Notes: generated by a model from the sequence alone, not told the origin. Numbered from the stretch's first letter, positions 1 to 5,483 are shown. The stretch is 10,993 bases of DNA from HGM04593 sp045631205 (GCA_045631205.1 JAZQUI010000019.1:1-10993), one strand, 5' to 3'. Program-made: numbers and translations.

Positions 1-68
1 AAAGTTTACTTGCACGCAAAGCGAATGCAGCCGAGGTTGCGCGAAGCGAGAATGTTTGACATAAGTTG

Positions 69-124
69 ACAATACTTGCTGTTCGCATCCCGCACTACGT
101 GCGACTAATTGCTGCAAGCATTGT
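69..124. repeat. Imperfect inverted repeat (stem-loop) in gene-free DNA
   Basis: Arms at 69-79 (ACAATACTTGC) and 114-124 (GCAAGCATTGT) pair over 11 positions with one mismatch. A smaller perfect stem lies inside: 91-95 CGCAC and 99-103 GTGCG around a 3-base loop. The whole stretch 1-440 has no convincing gene. It looks like dispersed repeat DNA, with this hairpin in its left half and the 159-bp inverted-repeat copy in its right half. No function can be assigned from sequence; it could be a REP-like element or the end of a larger repeat. Confidence 0.5.
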
Positions 125-242
125 CTATTAAATTACATTTAGTCCCACAGCACCCTGCAAATGCGAGAAAGATAAACACGGCAAGGGAGGTTTGACTCAG
201 GGGTCGCCTTTCTGCGACGTGAACAAAGAACCGAGCGACTGA

Positions 243-401
243 TTTTACTCGCGTGCCGGGCGTTTGGTTCTTTGCGCGACAAAGAACGTCAAAGATATAT
301 TTCCAATGAGAGAATAACCGACAAATAACACCGAGAAGTCAAAAGCAAGAATGTTTAGTATCGTATATAGCGAGTGCCCACACCTTTTTGCTACCGAGCC
401 A
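243..401 (+). repeat. Left copy of a 159-bp inverted repeat
   Basis: This stretch matches the reverse complement of 10835-10993 without gaps, with 6 differences in 159 bases (about 96% identity), all of them transitions. The right copy is cut by the window edge, so the repeat may continue past its 243 boundary. It contains a perfect 8-bp hairpin, GTTCTTTG (267-274) and CAAAGAAC (280-287). A third segment, CAAAGAACC at 224-232, can pair with 266-274 instead. The minus strand has a short open frame here (245-445), but it runs from unique DNA into the repeat, so I read this as repeat DNA and not as a gene. Confidence 0.85.
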
Positions 402-442
402 TAAGAGGCACTTATTATAAAACGCCACCTTATATTAAAGCA

Positions 443-473
443 CAAAAAAACGGCCCCCGAAACGGGAGCCGTT
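443..473 (-). terminator. Rho-independent terminator of gapA
   Basis: An 11-bp stem (449-459 with 463-473, one G-U pair in the RNA) closes a 3-base loop. It is followed on the minus strand by a run of seven T (plus-strand A at 444-450). It lies 22 bases downstream of the gapA stop codon and fits the end of the gapA transcript. Confidence 0.9.
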
Positions 474-495
474 CATTTTTATAACACTAATTGGA

Positions 496-1506
496 TTAAG
501 CGTTAACTGTTGCCATGTGAGCGATAAGGTCGAGAACTTTGTTAGAGTAACCGATCTCGTTGTCGTACCAAGAAACAACCTTAACGAAAGTATCTGTCAA
601 AGCGATACCAGCTTTAGCGTCGAAGATTGAAGTACGAGTGTCACCCAAGAAGTCAGCAGAAACAACTGCGTCCTCTGTGTAACCGAGGATACCCTTCAAC
701 TCACCCTCAGAAGCCTCTTTCATAGCTGCACAAATCTCAGCGTATGTAGCGGGCTTAGCCAAGTTAACAGTAAGGTCAACTACAGAAACGTCCAAAGTGG
801 GAACGCGCATAGCCATACCTGTCAATTTACCGTTCAAAGCGGGGATAACCTTACCTACAGCCTTAGCAGCACCTGTAGAAGAAGGAATGATGTTACCAGC
901 AGCAGCACGACCACCTCTCCAGTCTTTTACTGAAGGACCGTCAACTGTCTTCTGAGTAGCAGTTGTAGAGTGAACTGTTGTCATCAAACCATCGGTGATA
1001 CCGAACTTGTCGTTCAAAACCTTAGCGATGGGAGCAAGACAGTTAGTTGTACAAGAAGCGTTAGAAACGAACTGTGTACCCTTAACATAAGTCTTCTCGT
1101 TAACACCGCAAACGAACATAGGAGTATCGTCCTTAGAAGGAGCTGACATAACTACATATTTAGCACCAGCGTTGATGTGAGCCTGAGCTTTGTCCTTTGA
1201 CAAGAAAAGACCAGTTGACTCAACAACATACTCAGCACCTACTGCATCCCAAGCGAGTTCATTGGGGTCTTTGCATGCTGTTACGCGAATAGCCTTACCG
1301 TTAACGATAAGTTTGCTGTTCTCAACGTCAGCCTCGATAGTACCATCGAAGATACCGTGCATTGTGTCATACTTGAGCATGTATGCCAAGTAATCTACGG
1401 GGCAAAGGTCGTTGATACCTACAATCTCGATGTCGCTTCTTTTCATAGCGGCACGGAAAACGAAACGGCCGATACGACCGAAACCGTTAATACCTACTTT
1501 TGTCAT
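496..1506 (-). CDS. gapA: Glyceraldehyde-3-phosphate dehydrogenase, type I
   Basis: This cytoplasmic glycolytic enzyme oxidises and phosphorylates glyceraldehyde 3-phosphate to 1,3-bisphosphoglycerate with NAD. The 336-residue protein is the normal family length. The N-terminal Rossmann motif GINGFGRIGR is at residues 5-14. Asp33, after beta-2 (GINDL), is typical of NAD-preferring enzymes. The catalytic motif SNASCTTNCLAP places the active-site cysteine at residue 152, and the partner histidine is in TTVHSTTATQ at residue 179. The C-terminal WYDNEIGYSNKVLDL motif is intact. The start at 1506 gives the canonical N-terminus MTKVGINGFG. A 29-codon lipoprotein gene lies 42 bases upstream with the only clear promoter ahead of it, so the two are probably cotranscribed. 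A strong terminator follows. Assignment is secure; NAD preference is inferred from the motif. Confidence 0.97.
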   Translation of the reverse strand: MTKVGINGFGRIGRFVFRAAMKRSDIEIVGINDLCPVDYLAYMLKYDTMHGIFDGTIEADVENSKLIVNGKAIRVTACKDPNELAWDAVGAEYVVESTGLFLSKDKAQAHINAGAKYVVMSAPSKDDTPMFVCGVNEKTYVKGTQFVSNASCTTNCLAPIAKVLNDKFGITDGLMTTVHSTTATQKTVDGPSVKDWRGGRAAAGNIIPSSTGAAKAVGKVIPALNGKLTGMAMRVPTLDVSVVDLTVNLAKPATYAEICAAMKEASEGELKGILGYTEDAVVSADFLGDTRTSIFDAKAGIALTDTFVKVVSWYDNEIGYSNKVLDLIAHMATVNA

Positions 1507-1548
1507 AATTCTTTTATTTATTAAAAGGTGAAAAAAAATAAATCCTAA

Positions 1549-1638
1549 CTAACCGCAGTTACAATATTCCGCAGTACTGCAAGCTGCCATAAGCAACATT
1601 ACCAACGCAAAAATAACCATTATTCCTATACGTTCCAT
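1549..1638 (-). CDS. Tiny three-cysteine lipoprotein upstream of gapA
   Basis: This 29-codon frame begins MERIGIMVIFALVMLLMAAC and ends in a TAG stop. It has the layout of a lipoprotein signal peptide: a short charged start, a hydrophobic core at residues 6-17 and a lipobox L-M-A-A-C with the predicted lipidated cysteine at residue 20. Cleavage would leave only ten residues, CSTAEYCNCG, with three cysteines. A Bacteroidetes-type promoter sits just upstream (TAAATTTG, 25 bases before the ATG), so the start at 1638 fits the predicted transcript. The longer frame from 1800 would begin upstream of that promoter. The stop is 42 bases before gapA, suggesting one transcript. I do not recognise a family. 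It could be a real microprotein or a chance frame. Confidence 0.55.
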   Translation of the reverse strand: MERIGIMVIFALVMLLMAACSTAEYCNCG

Positions 1639-1662
1639 ACTACGCCTTTTTAAACTGCGTTG

Positions 1663-1692
1663 CAAATTTAAGAAATTGTTTTTACATACAAA
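1663..1692 (-). promoter_or_regulatory. Promoter for the small lipoprotein and gapA
   Basis: On the minus strand TTTG (plus-strand CAAA 1689-1692), an 18-base spacer and TAAATTTG (plus-strand CAAATTTA 1663-1670) match the Bacteroidetes -33/-7 consensus TTTG and TAnnTTTG. Transcription would start near 1655, about 17 bases before the microprotein ATG and about 150 bases before gapA. Nothing equally good lies between the microprotein and gapA. The stretch 1693-1843, between the two divergent promoters, shows nothing else I can support. Confidence 0.65.
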
Positions 1693-1843
1693 AGAAGAAA
1701 ACTCGTTTATTTGAATAAAAAAACGAAAATAAATTCCCGCAACAAGGCATAAACACCAAAAAAGCAGAGCGAAGGGCGCGCCAGCCTCCCTGCGCACCAC
1801 AAAAAAATCAAATATTTTCTCACAAATGCATATATAAATGATA

Positions 1844-1871
1844 TTTGTTTATAAAAAAACGACTATCTTTG
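1844..1871 (+). promoter_or_regulatory. Promoter of mscL
   Basis: TTTG at 1844-1847 and TATCTTTG at 1864-1871 match the Bacteroidetes promoter consensus with a 16-base spacer. The predicted start near 1878 leaves an untranslated leader of about 65 bases before the mscL ATG. Confidence 0.6.
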
Positions 1872-1942
1872 TATCGTTGTTCGTATAGCAATGCCAATAA
1901 CAATGCTACAAGAATTTTAAAAACATATAAACACAAAACAAA

Positions 1943-2395
1943 ATGGCAAAAACTACTTTCCTTCAGGATTTCAAAGCCTTCGCAATGAAGGGTAATGTAA
2001 TCGACATGGCTGTCGGTGTTATCATCGGTGGTGCATTCGGTAAAATCGTAACAGCATTGGTAAACGATGTTATTATGCCCGCTATCGGTTTGTTGGTTGG
2101 CGGTATCAACTTCAAGGATTTGAAGCTCACCCTCTCTCCCGAGGTTCTCAACGAGGCTGGTGAGATTGAAAAAGCTGCCGTTACACTCAACTACGGTAAC
2201 TTCTTGCAGCAGACATTCGATTTCATCATCATCGCATTGTCTATCTTCACAATTATCCGCATCATCACCAAGATGACAACAAAGAAGAAAGCCGAAGAGC
2301 CCGCACCTGCACCCGCACCTGCTCCCGCTCCCGAGCCTTCTGCCGAGGAGAAACTTCTTACCGAGATACGCGACCTCTTGAAAGAGAAGAAATAA
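1943..2395 (+). CDS. mscL: Large-conductance mechanosensitive channel MscL
   Basis: MscL is a homopentameric inner-membrane channel that opens under membrane tension and releases solutes during hypo-osmotic shock. The 150-residue protein starts with an amphipathic N-terminal helix (residues 2-14). It then has the conserved pore helix TM1 containing KGNVIDMAVGVIIGGAFGKI (about 16-45), a periplasmic loop (about 50-87) and TM2 (about 90-109). A cytoplasmic linker of alternating Ala-Pro (about 117-132) leads to a charged C-terminal helix ending DLLKEKK. The Ala-Pro linker is longer than in E. coli MscL and is encoded by a low-complexity run, the only unusual feature. It is a single-gene unit with its own promoter and a strong terminator. 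Confidence 0.97.
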   Translation: MAKTTFLQDFKAFAMKGNVIDMAVGVIIGGAFGKIVTALVNDVIMPAIGLLVGGINFKDLKLTLSPEVLNEAGEIEKAAVTLNYGNFLQQTFDFIIIALSIFTIIRIITKMTTKKKAEEPAPAPAPAPAPEPSAEEKLLTEIRDLLKEKK

Positions 2396-2408
2396 CACGC
2401 GCACATAT

Positions 2409-2440
2409 AAAACGAGCGAAAAAATTTCGCTCGTTTTTTT
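2409..2440 (+). terminator. Terminator of mscL
   Basis: A perfect 13-bp stem (2409-2421 with 2425-2437) closes an AAA loop and runs into a T tract. It starts 13 bases after the mscL stop codon. Confidence 0.93.
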
Positions 2441-2468
2441 GTTAATAAAAAAAAAGCGACACACTGCA

Positions 2469-2496
2469 TTTAAACAGAGAAAATGCTGTATCTTCG
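2469..2496 (+). promoter_or_regulatory. Probable promoter of the GMP-synthase-like gene
   Basis: TTTA (2469-2472) and TATCTTCG (2489-2496) are one mismatch each from the Bacteroidetes TTTG and TAnnTTTG elements. The 16-base spacer is the same as at mscL. The ATG follows 35 bases later. It sits directly after the mscL terminator, so the gene needs its own promoter. Confidence 0.45.
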
Positions 2497-2531
2497 CAAA
2501 AGAAAAAGAAACAATATAAAATACAAGTAGT

Positions 2532-3839
2532 ATGAAACAGGATATGATTGTAATTCTCGACCTTGGCAGCCACGAAAACACCGTGCTTGCAAGAGCCATC
2601 CGTGCATTGGGAGTATATAGCGAAATCTACCCCCACGACATTACAGCAGAAGAGCTCAAAGCCCTTCCCAACGTAAAAGGTATCATCATCAACGGTGGCC
2701 CCAACAACGTTATCGACGGCGTTGCCATCGACGTGAACCCCGAAATATACAACGCAGGCTTCCCCGTTATGGCTGCAGGCCACGACAAAGCCCTCTGCGA
2801 CATTAAAATAGCACAGATTACCGACGATATTGAAGCGGTAAAAGAGGCTGTAAAATCATTTGTATTCGACACCTGCAAGGCCGAAACAAACTGGAATATG
2901 ACAAACTTTGTTAACGACCAGGTAGAGCTTATCCGCCGCCAGGTTGGTGACAAGAAAGTACTCCTCGCCCTCTCTGGAGGTGTTGACAGCTCAGTAGTAG
3001 CAGCCTTGTTGCTCAAAGCCATTGGCAACAACCTCGTGTGCGTACACGTAAACCACGGTCTTATGCGTAAAGGTGAGTCGGAAGCAGTTGTCGATGTATT
3101 CAGCAAACAGCTCTGCGCAAACCTTGTATATGTTGACGCTACCGACCGTTTCTTGGGTAAACTCGAAGGCATTGCCGACCCCGAAGAGAAACGTAAAATC
3201 ATTGGTGGCGAGTTTATCCGTGTATTCGAAGAAGAGGCACGCAAACTCGACGGTATCGACTTCCTGGGACAAGGAACCATCTACCCCGACATTGTTGAGA
3301 GCGGTACCAAAACTGCCAAGATGGTAAAATCGCACCACAACGTAGGTGGCCTCCCCGAAGACCTCCAATTCGAGCTCGTTGAGCCCATCCGCCAGCTCTT
3401 CAAAGACGAAGTACGCGCCTGCGGTCTCGAGCTCGGCCTCCCCTACGATATGGTATATCGCCAGCCCTTCCCCGGTCCCGGCCTCGGCGTTCGCTGCTTG
3501 GGCGCAATCACACGCGACCGTTTGGAAGCACTTCGCGAATCAGACGCAATTCTTCGCGAAGAGTTCAAAAACGCCGGCCTCGACAAGAAAGTATGGCAGT
3601 ACTTCACCGTAGTGCCCGATTTCAAATCGGTAGGTGTACGCAATAACGCACGTTCATACGACTGGCCCGTTATCATCCGCGCCGTGAACACTGTGGATGC
3701 AATGACCGCTACCATCGAGCAAATAGAGTGGCCCATTTTGTTGAAGATTACCGACCGCATCCTTGCCGAGGTACCCAACATCAACCGCGTTTGCTACGAT
3801 ATGTCACCCAAACCCAGCGCAACAATTGAGTGGGAGTAA
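2532..3839 (+). CDS. guaA: GMP synthase with a degenerate glutaminase domain
   Basis: GMP synthase aminates XMP to GMP using ATP; the usual two-domain enzyme takes the nitrogen from glutamine. Here the ATP-pyrophosphatase half is complete. It has the P-loop LSGGVDSS (residues 147-154), GQGTIYPDIVES, KSHHNVGGLP, YRQPFPGPGLGVR, and the dimerisation domain ending in the canonical KPSATIEWE. The N-terminal class I amidotransferase part is only about 115 residues. It keeps the first strands (IVILDLGS, IIINGGP), but where GuaA has the nucleophile CYGMQ it reads AGHDKA, with Gly83 in place of Cys. The segment that carries the catalytic His-Glu pair is absent. Total length is 435 residues against about 510-525 for normal GuaA. 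I infer that it uses free ammonia or a separate glutaminase, or is a paralogue of a full-length GuaA elsewhere. Its 3' end acts as an integration site, since the last codons are duplicated at 5468-5483. Confidence 0.9.
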   Translation: MKQDMIVILDLGSHENTVLARAIRALGVYSEIYPHDITAEELKALPNVKGIIINGGPNNVIDGVAIDVNPEIYNAGFPVMAAGHDKALCDIKIAQITDDIEAVKEAVKSFVFDTCKAETNWNMTNFVNDQVELIRRQVGDKKVLLALSGGVDSSVVAALLLKAIGNNLVCVHVNHGLMRKGESEAVVDVFSKQLCANLVYVDATDRFLGKLEGIADPEEKRKIIGGEFIRVFEEEARKLDGIDFLGQGTIYPDIVESGTKTAKMVKSHHNVGGLPEDLQFELVEPIRQLFKDEVRACGLELGLPYDMVYRQPFPGPGLGVRCLGAITRDRLEALRESDAILREEFKNAGLDKKVWQYFTVVPDFKSVGVRNNARSYDWPVIIRAVNTVDAMTATIEQIEWPILLKITDRILAEVPNINRVCYDMSPKPSATIEWE

Positions 3840-3843
3840 TTTA
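3828..3843 (+). repeat. attL-like 16-bp direct repeat (guaA tail)
   Basis: The sequence GAGTGGGAGTAATTTT covers the last two codons, the stop and the first bases after guaA. It is identical to 5468-5483. Bases on either side differ between the two copies, so the identity ends sharply at 16 bases. Confidence 0.7.
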
Positions 3844-3866
3844 AACCCCTTTTTAAGCATATTTGA

Positions 3867-3901
3867 ATAACCTCTGCCCTCAAAAAGCAGAGGTTATTTT
3901 A
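3867..3901 (+). terminator. First of two tandem terminators after guaA
   Basis: A perfect 12-bp stem (3867-3878 with 3888-3899) has a 9-base loop. The 3' arm ends in GTTATT and runs on as TTAT, so the T-rich tail is part of the stem. Confidence 0.8.
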
Positions 3902-3911
3902 TTGATATACA

Positions 3912-3938
3912 CCCTCCAGGACACTCTGGAGGGATTTT
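3912..3938 (+). terminator. Second tandem terminator after guaA
   Basis: A perfect 8-bp GC-rich stem (3912-3919 with 3926-3933) and a 6-base loop are followed by ATTTTT. If the island reading is right, both terminators lie inside the integrated DNA and shield it from guaA transcription. Confidence 0.85.
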
Positions 3939-3957
3939 TAACATAATAGCTAATAAA

Positions 3958-3989
3958 TGTAATTTGACACCACTTTTTGACACCAGTAA
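3958..3989 (+). repeat. Paired TTTGACACCA motif, copy 1
   Basis: Two copies of TTTGACACCA (3963-3972 and 3976-3985) are 13 bases apart from start to start. Over 32 bases it differs from copy 3 (5696-5727) at only three positions. It lies immediately before the recombinase remnant. Such spaced direct repeats can be arm-type integrase binding sites, but the minus strand can also be read as Gly-Val-Lys-x-Trp-Cys-Gln, so a remnant of coding sequence is equally possible. Confidence 0.6.
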
Positions 3990-4281
3990 CATATATCATT
4001 TACCGCCTCAATTCGGGCAGAGACAGTTATATTGCCAAAGGTGGAAAGTTAGGGCGCAGGAAAGGTTCCTGTAAGTCCACAGAACGCAAGAAAGAGGAAT
4101 ACAAAGAAGTTATTTCACTGCTCAAGCGTGGTTACTCTGTACGAAATATAGCAAAACTTTGTTTCACGAACCCACTACCGCTCGGCAAAGTAAATACATT
4201 TCCTTTGCACTCGCTTAATCGTGGCTTTCCAATGTTAGCGTTAGTACAATTCAAAGGGTAAAAAGAGAGTTTTGTATTTAA
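3990..4281 (+). pseudogene. Serine recombinase C-terminus, truncated and interrupted
   Basis: The frame reads IYRLNSGRDSYIAKGGKLGRR and continues through KKEEYKEVISLLKRGYSVRNIAKLC. This is the hinge and first part of the helix-turn-helix domain of resolvase/invertase-type serine recombinases of Bacteroides kind. The catalytic N-terminal domain, with the nucleophilic serine, is missing. After the Cys codon at 4160-4162 the family sequence breaks off. It resumes in another frame at 4234 as VSVSTIQRVKREFCI followed by TAA at 4279-4281, which is the expected recognition helix and C-terminus. The intervening 4163-4230 is a 68-bp insertion that shifts the frame. The gene is therefore twice broken. 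An open frame continuing to 4261 exists only because of the insertion. Family assignment is from remembered resolvase motifs. Confidence 0.75.
4163..4230. mobile_element. 68-bp palindromic insertion inside the recombinase remnant
   Basis: This stretch interrupts the helix-turn-helix coding sequence. Joining base 4162 directly to 4231 restores one frame that reads KLCNVSVSTIQRVKREF. Its centre is a palindrome: GCAAAG 4185-4190 with CTTTGC 4203-4208, and AAA 4192-4194 with TTT 4199-4201, around a 4-base loop. The size and palindrome suggest a REP/MITE-like small insertion. No target duplication is obvious. Confidence 0.5.
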
Positions 4282-4297
4282 TTTGAATTTTGTTTGT

Positions 4298-4341
4298 AAG
4301 TTATTGCTCCTGGCGAAGCCGGGAGCAATAACTTTATTTAT
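4298..4341 (+). terminator. Strong stem-loop after the recombinase remnant
   Basis: A 17-bp stem (4298-4314 with 4318-4334, one G-U pair in the plus-strand RNA) closes a GAA loop and is followed by TATTTATAT. It begins 17 bases after the restored recombinase stop codon, so it is probably that gene's old terminator. It may work on both strands. Confidence 0.8.
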
Positions 4342-4427
4342 ATAATCAAATTTATCTCATATTTTAGAGAATACATTAAATTTATGGCTATATTTAACTA
4401 CATTGAATATAGGCTACGCTCATTGTA

Positions 4428-4457
4428 AAATAATTGCAAATAAAATTTGCATTATTT
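4428..4457. promoter_or_regulatory. Dyad overlapping the -33 element, possible operator
   Basis: AAATAATTGCAAAT (4428-4441) and ATTTGCATTATTT (4445-4457) are inverted repeats with one bulged T and a 3-base centre. The right arm contains the TTTG of the promoter at 4446-4449. That placement is what a repressor site would have, but no regulator gene is in the window. The flanking stretch 4340-4427 shows nothing I can support. Confidence 0.4.
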
Positions 4458-4478
4458 CATTCGCTTGCACTATATTTG
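4446..4478 (+). promoter_or_regulatory. Promoter of the structured RNA and lipoprotein
   Basis: TTTG (4446-4449), a 21-base spacer and TATATTTG (4471-4478) match the Bacteroidetes consensus. The start would be near 4485. This is the only clear promoter upstream of the lipoprotein gene at 4728; none was seen between 4672 and 4727. Confidence 0.65.
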
Positions 4479-4484
4479 CGTTGT

Positions 4485-4671
4485 AATCGGGCAACCGAGT
4501 ACTGACATTTTACATAAATTGCTCAATCGCTCTCGAATCACCACCTCGATATTGAAACGAGCAAAAGAATATACAATTGGGTTTGTACCATACAGGTGCA
4601 GACTGAACCATTGTATATTCGGCTTGTGGTGAGCCTGAGAGCGTTGGCGAAAGTCTGCGCTTTTCTTTTTT
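4485..4671 (+). ncRNA. Candidate pseudoknotted structured RNA
   Basis: The roughly 185-base stretch from the predicted start to a T-rich tract folds by eye into nested perfect helices. There is a 5' hairpin 4487-4490/4495-4498 with a GCAA tetraloop. P1 is 4528-4534/4637-4643 (7 bp). P2 is 4539-4544/4626-4631 (6 bp). P3 is 4545-4548/4558-4561. P4 is 4567-4577/4610-4620 (11 bp), extended by 4580-4583/4606-4609. P5 is 4585-4589/4595-4599. Sequence in the P4 loop, 4598-4604 (GCAGACT), is also perfectly complementary to 4652-4658 (AGTCTGC), giving a 7-bp pseudoknot that ends just before TTTTCTTTTTT at 4661-4671. It does not match any RNA family I recognise. It may be an independent small RNA ended by the T tract, or the regulatory leader of the lipoprotein gene 57 bases further on. 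Confidence 0.6.
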
Positions 4672-4715
4672 ATAGTTAAGCGTGAAATAGACAAATAAAT
4701 TAATGTTTAACTATA
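4671..4715. repeat. 9-bp inverted repeat ahead of the lipoprotein gene
   Basis: TATAGTTAA (4671-4679) and TTAACTATA (4707-4715) are perfect inverted repeats separated by 27 bases. They end 12 bases before the lipoprotein ATG. In RNA this stem would lie between the T tract and the start codon and could influence translation; in DNA it could be a protein site. Confidence 0.4.
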
Positions 4716-4727
4716 AATTCAACTATT

Positions 4728-5351
4728 ATGAAAAAGTTACTAATTTTATTATTTGCAGGACTAATGTTACAATCTTGCAGTATGTTTAGAGCAAATTATT
4801 TAGTTGGCTTATCATCTGTCGAGAGTCCTGCTAATGCCAAACAGCAATTTGGCGAAACAAAAGTCGTAAATTTCAAAGATGGCAATTTGAGTAAATATCG
4901 CTACGAAGATGACTACATTGATATTGTATGGTATGTTTCTACAAAACAATTTAATTTTGACCTTAAAAATAAATCAGGACATACTATAAAAATCAATTGG
5001 GACGATGTTAGTTTTGTGGATATTTACGGAAAAACTGGACGAGTTATGCACGCTGGAGTAAAATATAATGAAAGAAACAACAGTCAACCTGCAACTACTA
5101 TACCTAAAAATGCTACAATTTCAGACCTATTATTACCAACGGACAATGTCTATTTTATGTCTGGACAGTACGGAGGTTGGCAAGAAAAAGACTTAATACC
5201 CTCCACATACAGTACTCAAGAAGATTATAACGCTTGCGCAAAAGGATATGTAGGCAAAAAAATGACTATTTTAATGCCTATTATGATAGAGAATGTTCAA
5301 AACGACTATACGTTTGAGTTTAGCATTGATGAATTAATAGAGAACAAATAG
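4728..5351 (+). CDS. Putative lipoprotein of unknown function
   Basis: This 207-residue protein begins MKKLLILLFAGLMLQSC, a textbook lipoprotein signal with lipobox LQSC and the lipidated cysteine at residue 17, so it is predicted to be anchored in the inner or outer membrane. The rest is hydrophilic with no further membrane segments. It alternates short beta-like stretches (YIDIVWYVSTKQFNFDLKNK, TIKINWDDVSFVDIYG) and ends in a Phe-rich strand, TFEFSIDELIENK. The pattern resembles a small beta-sandwich lipoprotein, but I recognise no domain. Codon use is AT-rich (many tta, ata, aat, aaa) compared with guaA or thrC, which fits acquisition with the guaA island. Its only visible promoter lies about 250 bases upstream, ahead of the structured RNA, so that RNA may be its leader. 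No clear terminator follows. Confidence 0.8.
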   Translation: MKKLLILLFAGLMLQSCSMFRANYLVGLSSVESPANAKQQFGETKVVNFKDGNLSKYRYEDDYIDIVWYVSTKQFNFDLKNKSGHTIKINWDDVSFVDIYGKTGRVMHAGVKYNERNNSQPATTIPKNATISDLLLPTDNVYFMSGQYGGWQEKDLIPSTYSTQEDYNACAKGYVGKKMTILMPIMIENVQNDYTFEFSIDELIENK

Positions 5352-5361
5352 TAATAACCAT

Positions 5362-5383
5362 TTCGACACCAGTTTTGACACCA
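5362..5383 (+). repeat. Paired TTTGACACCA motif, copy 2
   Basis: TTCGACACCA (5362-5371) and TTTGACACCA (5374-5383) are 12 bases apart from start to start, one less than in the other copies. The pair sits 84 bases inside the attR-like repeat. Confidence 0.6.
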
Positions 5384-5467
5384 GTTTGGTAAATAAAGGA
5401 CAAAAAACCGTGTTAAAGTATTGATAATAAAGTTAAAATATTAAGCAATAATTTAACAGTTCTAGTC

Positions 5468-5483
5468 GAGTGGGAGTAATTTT
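5468..5483 (+). repeat. attR-like 16-bp direct repeat of the guaA tail
   Basis: This is identical to 3828-3843. It still spells Glu-Trp-Glu-stop in one frame but follows unrelated sequence. The DNA after it (5484-5604) is gene-free and probably the original downstream flank of guaA. I see only a short TTTTGCC/GGCAAAA hairpin there, without a T tract. Confidence 0.65.

Larger units (their letters stand above)
3828..5483. mobile_element. Remnant genomic island at the 3' end of guaA
   Basis: The 16-bp sequence GAGTGGGAGTAATTTT is present at 3828-3843, where it encodes the last Glu-Trp-Glu-stop of guaA, and again as a perfect direct repeat at 5468-5483. The 3' end of guaA is a known attachment site for integrases in several bacterial groups, so the pair is read as attL and attR. 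The DNA between is visibly richer in A and T than the neighbouring genes. It carries a broken serine recombinase, a structured RNA candidate and an orphan lipoprotein gene. No intact integrase is present, so the element appears immobile or a deletion relic. The bounds are inferred from the repeat alone. Confidence 0.65.

Noticed and set aside
245..445. Minus-strand open frame of 66 codons
   Set aside because: It runs from unique sequence into the inverted repeat, the repeat copy at the right end does not share its start, and its product resembles no known protein; treated as repeat DNA.
1549..1800. 83-codon version of the small lipoprotein
   Set aside because: The extra N-terminal 54 codons lie upstream of the predicted promoter and spoil the lipoprotein signal layout; the 29-codon form fits better.
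1820..2599. Long minus-strand frame (259 codons)
   Set aside because: It lies antisense to mscL and the start of guaA, is cysteine-rich low-quality sequence and has no promoter; a shadow frame.
4485..4671. 6S RNA as the identity of the structured RNA
   Set aside because: Length is right, but 6S RNA pairs its 5' and 3' ends in a rod with a central bubble; here the ends do not pair and a pseudoknot and branched helices are present.
4447..4694. Open frames of 61 and 74 codons on opposite strands
   Set aside because: They cover the helices of the structured RNA on both strands and show no protein features.
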